A stretch of DNA of 64,000 nucleotides. Origin: Blastomussa wellsi. Its lineage: Eukaryota; Cnidaria; Anthozoa; Scleractinia; Plerogyridae. The position numbers were made by a program, and so were the translations under genes. Location of the stretch: positions 8,282,470 through 8,346,469 of the forward strand of contig OX393561.1 in the NCBI GenBank assembly GCA_947652115.1, written 5' to 3'. This document shows positions 12,180-22,387 of this stretch, one piece after another (the first letter of the stretch is position 1; every line of letters begins with the position of its first letter). Below the pieces are notes generated by a model. It was given only the letters and a program-made list of their open reading frames with translations. It was not told the origin of the DNA and searched no databases.

Positions 12180-12183
12180 TTAA

Positions 12184-12511
12184 TAGGCTCTACTGGTGCC
12201 TCTGGATCAGAGCTGTGTTCAAAGCCAGCTATGTCCGCCATAATTGACAACGTGTCATCTTCGTGCACGTCAGAAACACTCGGAATAATTTTCTTCTGAA
12301 GCGAGCGAGTTTCTATCGAGTCTATCCGCTCTGTAAGTGTTTCAATTGACTTGAGAATCTTTTCGAGAGAACCATCTTCCTTGTTCTTGCGCCGTTTCGG
12401 CGGTGAATGCTCGCTGCGATCTTCGGATGAAGAATGCGCTGAGTTTCGGCGGGAAGATGGCGGTGAACGCGAGCGAGTTCTCTTGTGAGATTTATGTCGA
12501 CGTGAAGACAT
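12184..12511 (-). pseudogene. DIRS-A gag-like protein, N-terminal part
   Basis: A start codon at 12511 opens a Ser/Arg/Lys-rich N-terminus (SSRRHKSHKRTRSRSPPSSR) followed by a short predicted coiled coil (LEKILKSIETLTERIDSIE) and an acidic stretch. The frame reaches the TTAA at 12183, then is interrupted by the transposon and resumes at 8421. Ser/Arg-rich N-termini are usual for DIRS gag-like proteins. The start was chosen because it is the first ATG after the terminal repeat that opens this frame. Confidence 0.7.
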
Positions 12512-12552
12512 TACAGTCAGCTGATCTCCTGCGAATGGTTTGAAGCACAAGG

Positions 12553-12682
12553 AAAAAAGCTACTGATGCATCATGGGACCATGAGGTCTTGGTCCACAGG
12601 GCCTTGTGGGTAGACCCCAGGCCCTCTTCTTTTCCAATTCGGGGTACCCCCAAATTGGTGTTTAAAGGTGGTTTGAAGCAAT
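12553..12682 (-). repeat. DIRS-A right inverted terminal repeat
   Basis: This is the inverted partner of 446-575. It continues outward into the 49-bp extension 12695-12743, which is repeated inside the left part of the element. The gag start lies just inside, at 12511. Confidence 0.85.
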
Positions 12683-12743
12683 TAATAGGAAATCCTACCA
12701 TTTGTTTTCTCATATATTTCGAACGGAGTCTGTGTAATATAAT

Positions 12744-12987
12744 CCCACTTGCTCTTTCCTCCTCTCTAATTTTCCTCCTGTATGCTTTGGCAAGTAGACC
12801 ACACCTTTCTCTAACACCTCTCTGGTCAACCTTAAATTTGGGGGCTTCTACTTGCAAAAGGCGCTCAGAGATTTCATTCCACTTCCGACCTCTTTGAACT
12901 GTCCCACGCTTTGTGTCAGCAAAGGGGCTGTTCGCTAGCATTTCTCTGACTAAAATGACATCATGTTCCTCTGTCCAGAACATCCTG
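12744..12987 (-). pseudogene. Second Myb/SANT-like fragment, C-terminus cut off
   Basis: An exon preceded by a likely acceptor (ATATGACAG) encodes FWTEEHDVILVREM, GRKWNEISERL and RGVRERCGLLAKAYRRK and ends in ...EERASGI at the DIRS-A right extension (12743). Conserved residues match the fragment at 76-445, but the two differ at many positions and overlap in extent. They are therefore different paralogues, not two halves of one gene. The frame continues into DIRS sequence to a chance stop. Confidence 0.6.
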
Positions 12988-13849
12988 TCATATGAAATGT
13001 GGCATAGTAAATAAACTATCAATGACAGTAGTGAAAAAAAAAACAACACACAATCTACAAAATCTACCATGTTGATAGAGGAAAACAAAGAAACACCTTA
13101 CGATGAAAGGTAAACCCCTCTGCTAATAAGAAACAAATATAATGCTAAGAAACCAATATAATGAGTGAACTGTGTAGGAAGTTAAAAAATATGTGCATGA
13201 TGTGTAATTATAGCATATTCAAGTGTGAGGAACAGTGAGGCCTATTTTAAATCTTTGTTGTGAAAAGGAAAGAGACAAGGAGCTATCGAGCTATGAAAAA
13301 ATGCCGAAGAGGTTGGTTGTACACAAGAAAATATTTAATACAAAAATATTGGCACTAGTAAGTGCAGTTGTTAACACTGGCAAGAAAAATTCGGTCCCGA
13401 AATGTTTTCCGGAGTTTTGATAAACACACGCCACTGAAGAGGAAAATGAAAGGTTTGACAAATGCCGGCTATTCAGCAATTCAAGTCAAAATTCCACAGA
13501 AACACAACAGAAATAGTTTTATTTCTATAAAGGGAGGGAAAATTTATTGCTAGGAGTTGTTTTTCTCTTTCACGTGGAATACACGAAAAATCATAAACTC
13601 CGTATGACAGTCGCAAGTAGAAACTCAATAAAAATGACCCTGAAAGTAGTATTTATATAAGCATTAAACAATGATTGAAAGCAGAAAAATAACAAGAAAA
13701 GGCAAATCACACCTGCAACATCTGCATGACAGAAGCGGCCAACAACAAACATAAAACGAGCCAACAAAAACATTTACTTACACTGGCTTTTTGTTGCTTG
13801 TTTCCTTTGAACATGACGGGGAGGGGTTCGAGACAAACTGAGCAGAGCT
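12988..13849. other. No gene recognised
   Basis: AT-rich sequence with several stop-bounded frames under 75 codons and none with a recognisable family signature. It presumably contains the intron upstream of the Myb-like exon. No inverted or tandem repeat of note was found. Confidence 0.5.
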
Positions 13850-14372
13850 CATTACTTTGTGAAGTAACGAGGGGCAGATGGCAACCCATTTGGCAAGCAA
13901 GTGTACTGGTAAAGCTTCCCTTGCCATTCAAACCTTGAATATTTCCTGTATTCTGTAGTTATTGGAATTGTATAATAAGCATCCCGTAAATCCACGGATG
14001 CCATGTGCTGGAGAGGAATTCACCCACCAGATGGGTGGTCTCTTCAATAACCCCTTTACGTAGAAGCTTGTCAAGCTCTATGGTTAAAATTTTTTGTTCA
14101 GCAGGGTTATGTGAAATTGGGTGAGCAGAAGAAAGCTGCTTTGGCATACTGTCAAATTCAAGAGAACAGCCTTGTATCATCTCAAGTATTTGCTTATCTG
14201 CAGTAATCTCTTGCCAAGCAGAGATAAAGTATTTTGTTCTACCAGCTATGACAGTAACCTGAGATGTAGTTGAACTCACCTGAGTTTTTTCAGGTGGAGA
14301 TTCCTTCACTGGTTTTTCTCCTGCTGTTGCTTCTTCTTGGCCCCCTCTCTCCTGTTCGAGAAAGGGGGGCAC
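13850..14372 (-). pseudogene. DIRS-B reverse transcriptase fragment with internal deletion
   Basis: The N-terminal part (ITIELDKLLRKGVIEE) is followed by GEFLSS and then jumps directly to MASVDLRDAYYTIPI (motif A) and LPNGLPSAPRYFTK. Compared with DIRS-C, about 60 codons are deleted near 14020. Homology stops at about 13850, before the YLDD-type active site. The rest of the gene, RNase H and recombinase are absent. Confidence 0.75.
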
Positions 14373-15149
14373 TGGTAGTTTTTTGACCTAGATGCATAGA
14401 AATTTGATCTGTATGGTCTGTAGGGTGTTCGGCTGTTTTGGCCTGCAAAAGACCTTAATCTTTGCCTTCTATCCCTTCTGTCAGATGGTTTCCTTTCACC
14501 ATGGATCTTGGAACTGATCTTATTAGCTTCAGCGATGTCTTTGACAGCCTTTGGTAGGTCGTCCCCAAATAACTGAGAAGTTATGGGGTTGGAAGGATTG
14601 CACAAATGCCGATAACTTGGATGTAATTCAGGTTTTAGCCTTTCTCTCCGACGTAAATTCACTTCGGTATTGGAATTGGCTAGCAAAATAACCGCATCCA
14701 TTAATTTTCTAATGTTATCCTCATTGCTGGATTTTGGCTCATCCTTGATGAGTGTATCAATGACTGTAACGAGAGCTGTCATACCTTTGACAAGGTATTT
14801 CTGGACTTTCTGAAGTTTAAGATCATTTGATCTAGCTGTCTCTCTGAGATTATTCCAGATATTGGCATTCACTCTCATCTCAGACAGACCCTCACAATTA
14901 TTTGGAGGTATGTACTGCTTCTTGAGCTCGTTTAGTTTCGTTTCGTTTGGTTTTGCCTCACGAAGAAGCTTGTGGACAAGCCCTGCAAGTTGGACATTGA
15001 GGTCAGATCCTTTCTCGTCCTCAAGGGCAAGATCTTTTGTTAGCTTCTCGATTATAGCTGGACTAGAATCGGCTGCTTTCTGTCGCTTCGCTGGCGGCTC
15101 GTGTGGCTCATTTTTGTCAGAGTCTTCATCGCCCGAGTCTCTGGATTCA
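14306..15149 (-). pseudogene. DIRS-B gag-like protein, C-terminal part
   Basis: The frame from the insertion site (15149) to 14306 encodes the DIRS gag region: KRQKAADSSPAIIEKL, LKKQYIPPNNCEGL, LDAV/ILLANSNTEVNLRRRERLKPEL and SQLFGDDLPKAVKDIAE, then a basic Arg/Tyr/Ser-rich tail. The same blocks occur in DIRS-C gag (31750-32874). It lies in frame with 22965-22388 when the 7.2-kb element and one GATTCA are removed. It overlaps the reverse transcriptase start by 67 bp. Confidence 0.8.
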
Positions 15150-15164
15150 CAGGGTCTGGAAGGG
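15150..15164 (+). repeat. Left TIR of the 7.24-kb element
   Basis: CAGGGTCTGGAAGGG, immediately after GATTCA. Exact inverted copy at 22373-22387. Confidence 0.88.
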
Positions 15165-15255
15165 GGGGTCCTGATCCCGCATTCCCGCTCCTTTTTTGTG
15201 AGAATCCCGCATCCCGTCATTTTTTCAAAGCTTTCCAGAATCCCGTTTTTTTTTT
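15165..15255 (+). repeat. Left subterminal ATCCCG-like motif cluster
   Basis: About five copies of a TCCCG-containing motif (GATCCCGC, ATTCCCGC, AATCCCGC, ATCCCGTC, AATCCCG) lie within 90 bp of the terminus. A similar cluster lies at the other end. Subterminal repeats of this kind often bind the transposase; that role is inference. Confidence 0.65.
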
Positions 15256-15452
15256 TCAAAGAAAAAAAAAAAGACTACCTACAAGTGTAACGAAGCCGAA
15301 AACAAAAGTAGATTTGCGTACACTTTGGGTATCCTCCGTTGTTGCCAGACCACTCTCTGCATCATTACAATGTAGATTGACCCATTCGAATGATATTCTG
15401 GACTTACGGAGCGCTTTTTAAGGCTACTGTACACAAAATAGCTCCTCGTTCC

Positions 15453-18400
15453 TTAGTATGATGAAAGTGCTCGGTATGACAGCATGATCGCTCGTCCTGT
15501 ACGCGTGCGCACTGTCCTTGATAAGAAGTTAACAGGAACAGCCTGAACATGGTCTTCTTCATGGGTGACGCTGTCTTCGTCGTCGCTGGAGTCAGAATCG
15601 TACTCTGACTGCTGGTCATCGAAATCATGATGCGAGCTTAGTTCTTCCATGACTCGCTCGCCAACAGGTAGCTCTTTCCTGTACATATTAAGAGGAAGAG
15701 TTCCTGCTGCATACTTGGTGTTGTTCTGACGAACTGTGAGCTGTCTTACAGCTTTTCCATGTTCGCTGGCCCACTGACGCATAGAATCTTGGTCCTGTTT
15801 ATTCATCGCACCTACCGGAAGACGCTTTATCTTTGGGATGTCTTTTAGAGTCACCTTTGTCTCGGGAACCCGATAGTAAGATTCAGCATGAGTGAAGTAG
15901 TAGGCCGACCACTTTGTTGCTCGTTTAAGAGACTCTTTCATGCTGTTACCAAAATCTCTGGCATATTCCAGCGGAGTACAAGTGGGGTGTTTAAAGTGGC
16001 TTACCGCATGCACATTTTCAACCTGAATGGTGAGGCAAACCTCTGGCTTAATGCAGGATCCTGGACTCAAGTTTTCAATGTTTTCATCCAACCTCTCAAG
16101 GCCTTTTTCCAACAGTCTGAGTGATACAGCTGTCTTTGCAGCTATGGTTCCCTGCGGACCATTGGTTGTGCCTGTTATACCGTAATTTGATTTCACGTTT
16201 TCAATAGTTCCGCTGCAGTAAGAGCAAACTGCCTTGACCATCTGATGTGCTTCCTTGAGTGTTAAAACTTCGTGTTGTTGATGCTTGTGATGTACTGAAA
16301 ATGCACGGTACAACTTACCGAGGTTCTCTAGGAATTCAATAGTTCCTTCGAGCCTTGTTACCAGCTTTATCGTGCCGATTTGGCCATCGGTTACAAATAT
16401 GCTAGCTCCCTCCGTGCAAACGCCCATAGGTTGGCCAAACGCAGAATGACTTCCAGAACCATTTTTGTTGCTTTCTTCTCCGGTCCCAGCGATTACTTTG
16501 ACTGCACCCCCACTTTCTAGTACTTTTAGCTGCCTGCTGTCTTTGTCTGTAAAGACTATGCTTCCATCTGGGAGCGCAGAGATGGAATGTATGCGCACAA
16601 TTGGAGGGGGATCACTCTGAAGAACTGCAACTCTTCGCAAGGTTTTCTGTGCCATGTTGAACTGCCAAAAACTCTTGGTGTCTGCAAGAAAGAGAGAATT
16701 TTGACTCCCGAAGCACATACTTTGAACTTGCTTGCATCTGTCTGGATACGAGACCAACGTTGTTATTGATCCACACAAGCCATGCCCATTTGAATACACC
16801 GTGATTGAGTACACCTCACTTGTCGTATCAGAAGCGCAGGCTATAATGCCATTAGTAAGATTACAGATACTGGATGGCTTTATATCCTTATCTAATGTTA
16901 ATTGTTGTCCTTCCGAGTGCATAGCCTGACGTTCATTTTCTAAGTATTTTGTTAGCCTCTCCTTTAGCACTTTCACTGTCCCTTCACAGGAGAGGTTTCG
17001 CTTCGTTAGTTCGTTAACTAATGAGGCACGATCGCGTAGTCGAGCAGGTCGAAGAACAATTTTATCTTCTAAATCTGCCACAAGCAGTCCTATACCACGC
17101 TGGCACAAAATCGCTGCTCCAAAATCATTCAGGTAGCACAGACCCCGAACGTCTGGTAATCCTGGCTTAAGGACCTCGAAACGAACAGGATTGTGAAGAT
17201 CAGCTTCCACAAGACGCGATGTTTGCTTTAAAGGATCAATGTCGATAAACAACAGCTTCCCTCGCTTTCCTGACGTTATAGCCACAGGATGTGGGTACAT
17301 ACCAATTTTGTTTGTTTCTGAAAAGCGATACTTTTCGGGAACCATCTGGTGAACTACGAATTTCACACCCTGAAGTGTGTTAATGACACTTCGTTAGAGA
17401 GCCGTAAAATTGGGTCGACTGCCATGCGGTCTTTGTTCTGTACATCTTCTGCTCGCAGGAGTCGCCGCAATGGTTTTCGAACGTTAGGGTTGTTGTCATC
17501 TCTGAGAGTCTGGATAACAGCTAAGCAACTTCATGCTTCCTTGAGTACAACAAACCAATTGCTAAAGCTGCATTTCAGGCTTTTTCCAACATGAACACCA
17601 TCAGGCAGGAATACTAAATATTGCAAGGCTGGGTCAATGAGCTGATCTGTTTGCAGTTTAGCAATTAACTCCATTGCCTTTTTGTTACCTTCTTCGCAAT
17701 CTGTACTAAGGATTAACACTAAACAATGGATGCATTGTTCTCCAGCGTCAAGACATCGCTTGCAAGCCCTAAGGCTTGGTATATGGCTTGGTTGATTTTG
17801 GTCAGCACAAGGTGGGCATGGTTTACCACCATCTAAACACCCGCTACACGAGCTCATACAAGATTCAATTGCGCAGGGTGGTACTGTGTTCTCGTCAGAA
17901 CGAACCATCTCAAGGCAGGCTTTACAAATTTGAAGGACTTTAATTTGCTCTATAAAAAATTCTCTCATTTCTTCTCCAGTTTTACCCAATTTCGTAAAGT
18001 AGCTAGTTGCTACGGGCATGCTCACACCATTACAAAGGGAAGTAACAAATGAAACATTTGCTTCAGTCAGGATGTTTGTCTTCAAAAACTCCGGAGTTGG
18101 ATTTGGGTTGTCTTTAACGAACTTAAGATCTACATCTTGTTTTAGTCCAACATTTCTCTTGATTCGATCATCAAACTGAATTCCCGGCTTCAGGGCCGTG
18201 CCATCATTTTCCAGGGCTACACCTATTACTTTTACAGCGTCCGTCTCGAGAAAGGGTGAACGTTTGACGTTTTGTCTGTCGCAAGTGTCATAAAGGCAAG
18301 TTGTAAATCTTTGAGAACACCGCTTTTTGTTGTGTAGCCTCCTCTCAGTTTATAGCGTGTTCGTTTAGAAGGACCCCCGAGATTTAATGCTGCAACTTCA

Positions 18401-20979
18401 GCATTTTTTTCTCCTCCTCTACCTTGCCCATGATACATGGGCCCCCGTAGGAAGTTCACAGTGCTCCCTCCTCCTAAGTGTTCGATTGTGTTGAAAAATT
18501 CGATTACTTCTGGATCGTATTCGTGATCGTACCTAATAAGAACTTCAACAGTGTCCTTTAGGTATTTGTACATAATTTTGTCTTTAGAAATAATCCCTGT
18601 TTGAATTAGCTTATCGAGTTTGATGCATACATCATCAGCTGCTGCTAATGAGAGGGGGAAAATTTTCCAGTCATTGTCTTCAGGTTCACTAATCTCATCA
18701 TCCATACTTTCTTCCTGCTCATGGTCATCGTTTATCGTCAAATTTAATGAATGAATGTCATCATCTAAGCAAGCGAATGGACTCTCTGTGTCACGTTTTA
18801 GGCTCCAATCATCCGCTTCGAATTCCGTGTTCAGTATCATGAAGTCACCACCGCTGACACTATTACACAAAAACATATCAATTTTTAATATATAACATTT
18901 CTTAAGCTCTTTTTTTCATAAAGTACTTAAAAGCTTTCCAAAACAAAACGAATATACTGTAGACATACTGAAATATTTCGCATTGACTATACATGCAGTC
19001 ACTAGAAACCTATTCTATCACATTCATTATTTTATCATCACCTTTCCTGAAGGATTGGGATTTTACAACATAGGCACTGAAAAGGTACGGAATAACTGTA
19101 TGTATAAGTTTAAATAATATATCAAACAAACAATCACTTTAAAGATAGGTCCTCGTCTTGTAATTCCAGAACGTCGTTTTCATGAATGGTTTCCTGGGAT
19201 TCATCTACATTTGGGGCGGTTGTGTGCCCATCATTGATAGGTTTCAACCACGTAGTGAGGTTCTGTTGTACTCTGCGCTCTTTTGGATTTTCACCTGAGT
19301 CCGTGGACGAGAGGGATCTTTTTAGACAACTGTCGTAGTGCTCTGAAATCAAAAATGTAAAAAGAAGCATTAGTTGACTCGACTTGCATGGCACCATTTC
19401 ACTTCAATGTATTTTCTGTGGCCTCCTACAGCTGCGAAGGGGGTTGATTTCTGTGTCGCTCTTCTTTATTTAACATGCTTCACACTACTGGGCGCGGGCT
19501 ACTGGGGACGAGTCAGATCTTTTATTCTAAGTATCTTTTTATCATTCATGTGTGTTTAAAATTAAATAACTTTTCTTTATTTACTAATTGACATATTAGT
19601 TTTCAGACACGAACGATCATAATGCACTGTTGGGTCAAGATAGCTGTCAGATAAGAACAACATTCTGTACACTTTTTTATAATCTGTATAATGTTTCCTT
19701 TGCTACTTACTCCGCTTGAAGTAGTTAGCTTGGCCCTTCCATTTGCGGTCTGTTGGAAGTTCCAGTTCGGCGGAGCACACTCCACATCTAACTCTTAGGC
19801 CGCTTGAAGTAGTGGAATTGCCCAGGTTCAGTAACTCTAAATGAACAAAGATAGCATCACTTATATCTTTCAAGCAAGTATTAACAACAACTATAGGAAA
19901 GTGGGTGAGGAATTGGGAGATTCACTCTTCCCACCTCCCTACCGAAACCCCTATTTATGCCTGCTCAAAAGACTATAATAAGTGTCTTTTATCCGTTGTC
20001 CTATTAAGCAACTTTCGAAAAAGCGTGACTGCTTTTTGCTGAGTTTTATTCTTAAACATACCTCGTTTGAGCTTGTCTAGCTCCTCTTCCTGGCGCTTAT
20101 TCCTCTCTACATTTCTCCCCTCCCTTAATTTTCGTTACAGTTCTTCGTCTTCTTGTGGCGGCACTCGCTTTTGTGTCTTTCGTTGCACTTCGCCTTCATT
20201 TCCTGATAAACCCGCAGTTGCTGTAGGGATGGTAAGGATGGTGTCTGTGGTTACCAGCTGGAGCACTGGAGTCCCAGTTACCCACACCGTGAGCCGCTGA
20301 ACCACTGTAACTGTAAATAGGTATAAAGGCAATAATACTTCATCGTTTTTTTTCGCAACATTCTTACTCGAAGAAACTTACTGTGAATTTATGCTTGTAA
20401 AACTACACAACTAATTGATCACCAGACGGAAATACATATTAACCCAATTAACAGTGTAGAATGACTAGGAACCCAAGGGGGTGAAAAAGGATAATTTTAA
20501 AAAATATATTTGTGGGCTATACAGAATAACATGTTCATATATTATTAACATAACATAACACAGTTACTCTATTTGTTACTAGTACCTTGGAGCATGCCGT
20601 TTCCTCGGATGAGTTTGTTAAATTCATATTCCCACGCTTCTTGTGTATTGATCGAAAAAGCGTCAATGCCACTGCCTGCTTTCTGTACTTTAGCAATGTT
20701 GATATCGGGGTTTTCTCCCAGGCCCGTTTTCTTGGCAATTGCTTCTAGGCCAGTGTATGTCTTGAAGTGCTTGAGGAATTTGTGAAGCTCTTTGTGTTCG
20801 TCGAAAAGCGGAATATTGAACTTCTCTTTGTGGATCGGCCCGTTGCTGACAGTATTACCACTAGAAGTCTTATCGGTGTTTGTGAGAAAGAATGACGCCA
20901 AGATTCGTACTGTTTTTTCATCCGAGCCAACAGAGCTGAAACAAGTTGAAACAAGCCTCTCGAGATTACAAAAATCCAC
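15453..20979 (-). pseudogene. Large five-exon gene: zinc-finger-like, Cys-rich, SAP and NHL/beta-propeller-like protein
   Basis: Exons at 20979-20586, 20310-20062, 19836-19711, 19342-19138 and 18859-15453 have GT..AG borders with compatible phases (the fourth donor, GTGATT, is weak). Together they span about 1460 codons. Exons 3-4 encode a CxxC..H..C finger (CGVCSAELEL, then HYDSC). The last exon encodes a conserved block (FLRGPMYHGQGRGG), a Cys-rich region with repeated CxxC, LPDGVHVGKSLKCSFSNW, a SAP-type helix-turn-helix (LVNELTKRNL..VLKERLTKYL), propeller-like repeats (GSIVFTDKDSRQLKVL; SIFVTDGQIGTIKLV) and an acidic tail. Damage: stop at 20135-20137, stop at 17531-17533, frame changes near 18245 and 17377. 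I do not recognise a named family for the whole protein. As the main cargo of a TIR element, it may be its transposase or an accessory factor. Confidence 0.65.
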
Positions 20980-21382
20980 AATAAATGCGCAGAGCTTTAG
21001 CGATTGAGCTAGTGAGTCGAGTAAATAACTGGTATGGACCGGTCACCACGTGCAATTTTCTGGGATCTGGTTAACACCAAACACTCTTCGACTCTTTGTC
21101 TTCTGCCTGCCGTTGTTTGACAGTGTCAATTGAGAAACGAAATTTACCAGGCACGTGGTTACTTGATACAATGTTTTTTGTTGTTGTTTGAAAGGAGACA
21201 CCACATAGTGCTCGCTTGGTTAATTTGCTTTCATCACTGAGCGTGTTTTGCTGTAATACATGGTAATTCTTGGTTTTCACTCACATGACCAGTAACTTGA
21301 CAACGGTTGCTATCCGCCATCTTGGTGTCCCTAAAGTGTAAACAAACCAAGCTCAAAGAGACGCGACAGGCGAATAATCAAG

Positions 21383-22198
21383 ATGGTTCTGTGTATTGTA
21401 GTTGGATGTGGGAACAAAAGTGTAAAGCAAGATAGCGTTGGTTTCTTTCGAATACCCTCAGTTATCAAAAATCAAGGTGAAGAACAGGAAGAGCTTACGA
21501 GAGAAAGAAGAAATCGGTGGATTGCGGCGATAAGCAGGGACGACATAAATAGCAAGGACGTCTTGCAAACAGAGCGAGTATGTGGCCGTCACTTTGTATC
21601 AGGACAGCCTGCACGACCCTGGGACAGATTTAACCCTGACTGGATACCTAGTTTAAATCTCGGAAAGAAGAAACACAAACAGACAGACGTGGAAAGTGCG
21701 ACTCAACGAGCTGAGAGAGCAAAAGCTAGAAGGAAAAGTGCTCTTGAACGACAGGAGTTAGAGGCTGCAAAGAAAAGGAAAGTGTTAAATGAAAGCGGTG
21801 AACGTGTAGCTGCGATCGATTTCGCCGAATCATCAAATAGTTCGTCAGAAGCAGCAGAAGAGGCTGTGGATAAGATGGAGATGAATGCTGAGTCTATTGA
21901 AGACCCGGGAGAACCAAGTTTGACAAATGCGGAATTTGTGGATGCTGAAACTCAGACTGAAGACTGCGAACCTCATACTGGAGCCCGTGAAAGTGAAAAA
22001 CATAACGCGTTTCAAGATTGTGAAACGCAAACAGAAGATTTTGAGTACATGTTTGCTAGGCCAAGCAGATATCAGGCACCCGACAGAGAGTTCTTCGAAT
22101 CTGAGGAAAAAGTACGATTTTACACGGGACTACCATCTTTTGAGATCCTCCATGTTGTCCTCGAACACGTGTCTCCATTTGTAGCACGCAGATCAAGA
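21383..22198 (+). pseudogene. THAP-domain exon of a DDE_4-type transposase gene, 3' part missing
   Basis: The ATG in AAGATGGTTCTG opens a THAP zinc finger: C-x-V-V-G-C near residues 4-9, the W of RWIAAI, CGRHF near residue 69 and a downstream Pro-containing end (WIPSL). A basic coiled stretch and an acidic linker with three TQTED repeats follow, then FYTGLPSFEILHVVLEHV. That last block normally precedes the helix-turn-helix and DDE_4 catalytic domain in THAP-linked transposases. A donor-like AAGA|GTAAGA ends the exon at 22198, and only the element terminus lies beyond, so the catalytic exon is gone. The gene is divergent from the five-exon gene, with about 400 bp between. Confidence 0.75.
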
Positions 22199-22372
22199 GT
22201 AAGAATAATTTCCCGATTTCCCGACAGAGGGAGAACAATTCCCGCGTTCCGTGCCCAAATATTAGCGAATCCCGCTTCCCAGAGGGCAGTGAAATCCCGA
22301 ATCCCGTCAAAATATTAAGCTTTTTCCTGATTCCCGGACTGTATTTTAGTCAAATCCTGTATCCCGAAAATA
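22199..22372 (+). repeat. Right subterminal ATCCCG-like motif cluster
   Basis: About eight copies of the TCCCG motif (for example TTTCCCGA, ATTCCCGC, AATCCCGC, AATCCCGT, TATCCCGA) lie on the plus strand. They are in the same orientation as the left cluster rather than inverted, unlike the terminal repeats themselves. Confidence 0.65.
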
Positions 22373-22387
22373 CCCTTCCAGACCCTG
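22373..22387 (-). repeat. Right TIR of the 7.24-kb element
   Basis: Reads CCCTTCCAGACCCTG on the plus strand, the exact inverse of 15150-15164, immediately followed by GATTCA. Confidence 0.88.

Larger units (their letters stand above)
8422..12183 (-). mobile_element. TTAA-flanked DNA transposon (Mutator-like/Kolobok-like transposase), apparently intact
   Basis: Perfect 19-bp inverted repeats (GGCGGGGGTAAACCTGAAA) lie at 8426-8444 and 12161-12179, flanked by a TTAA duplication at 8422-8425 and 12180-12183. Removing the element and one TTAA restores the reading frame of the DIRS-A gag gene. Inside is one spliced transposase gene (9059-11248) and a 190-bp MITE. TTAA duplications are known for piggyBac and Kolobok. 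The transposase is not piggyBac-like, so Kolobok, or the Mutsu-type Mutator-like group, is the likely assignment. Confidence 0.9.
446..12743 (-). mobile_element. DIRS-A: DIRS-type tyrosine-recombinase retrotransposon with nested insertions
   Basis: Inverted repeats of 130 bp lie at 446-575 and 12553-12682. Between them, read leftwards, are a gag-like gene, a reverse transcriptase/RNase H and a tyrosine recombinase, which is the DIRS gene set. A 49-bp right-end extension (12695-12743) is present in inverted copy at 689-737, where DIRS elements carry their internal complementary region. About 7.6 kb of the span is foreign: a LINE (about 3318-7200) and a TTAA transposon (8422-12183). Multiple frameshifts in recombinase and reverse transcriptase show the copy is dead. 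The left terminal extension expected from the internal complementary region is absent and a Myb-like fragment sits there instead. Confidence 0.85.

Noticed and set aside
76..12987. The two Myb-like fragments as one gene interrupted by DIRS-A
   Set aside because: They overlap in domain content and differ in sequence, so they cannot be the two halves of a single gene.
15101..15421. Plus-strand frames of 106 and 142 codons across the left end of the 7.24-kb element
   Set aside because: They are antisense to DIRS-B gag and the terminal repeats; no conserved features.
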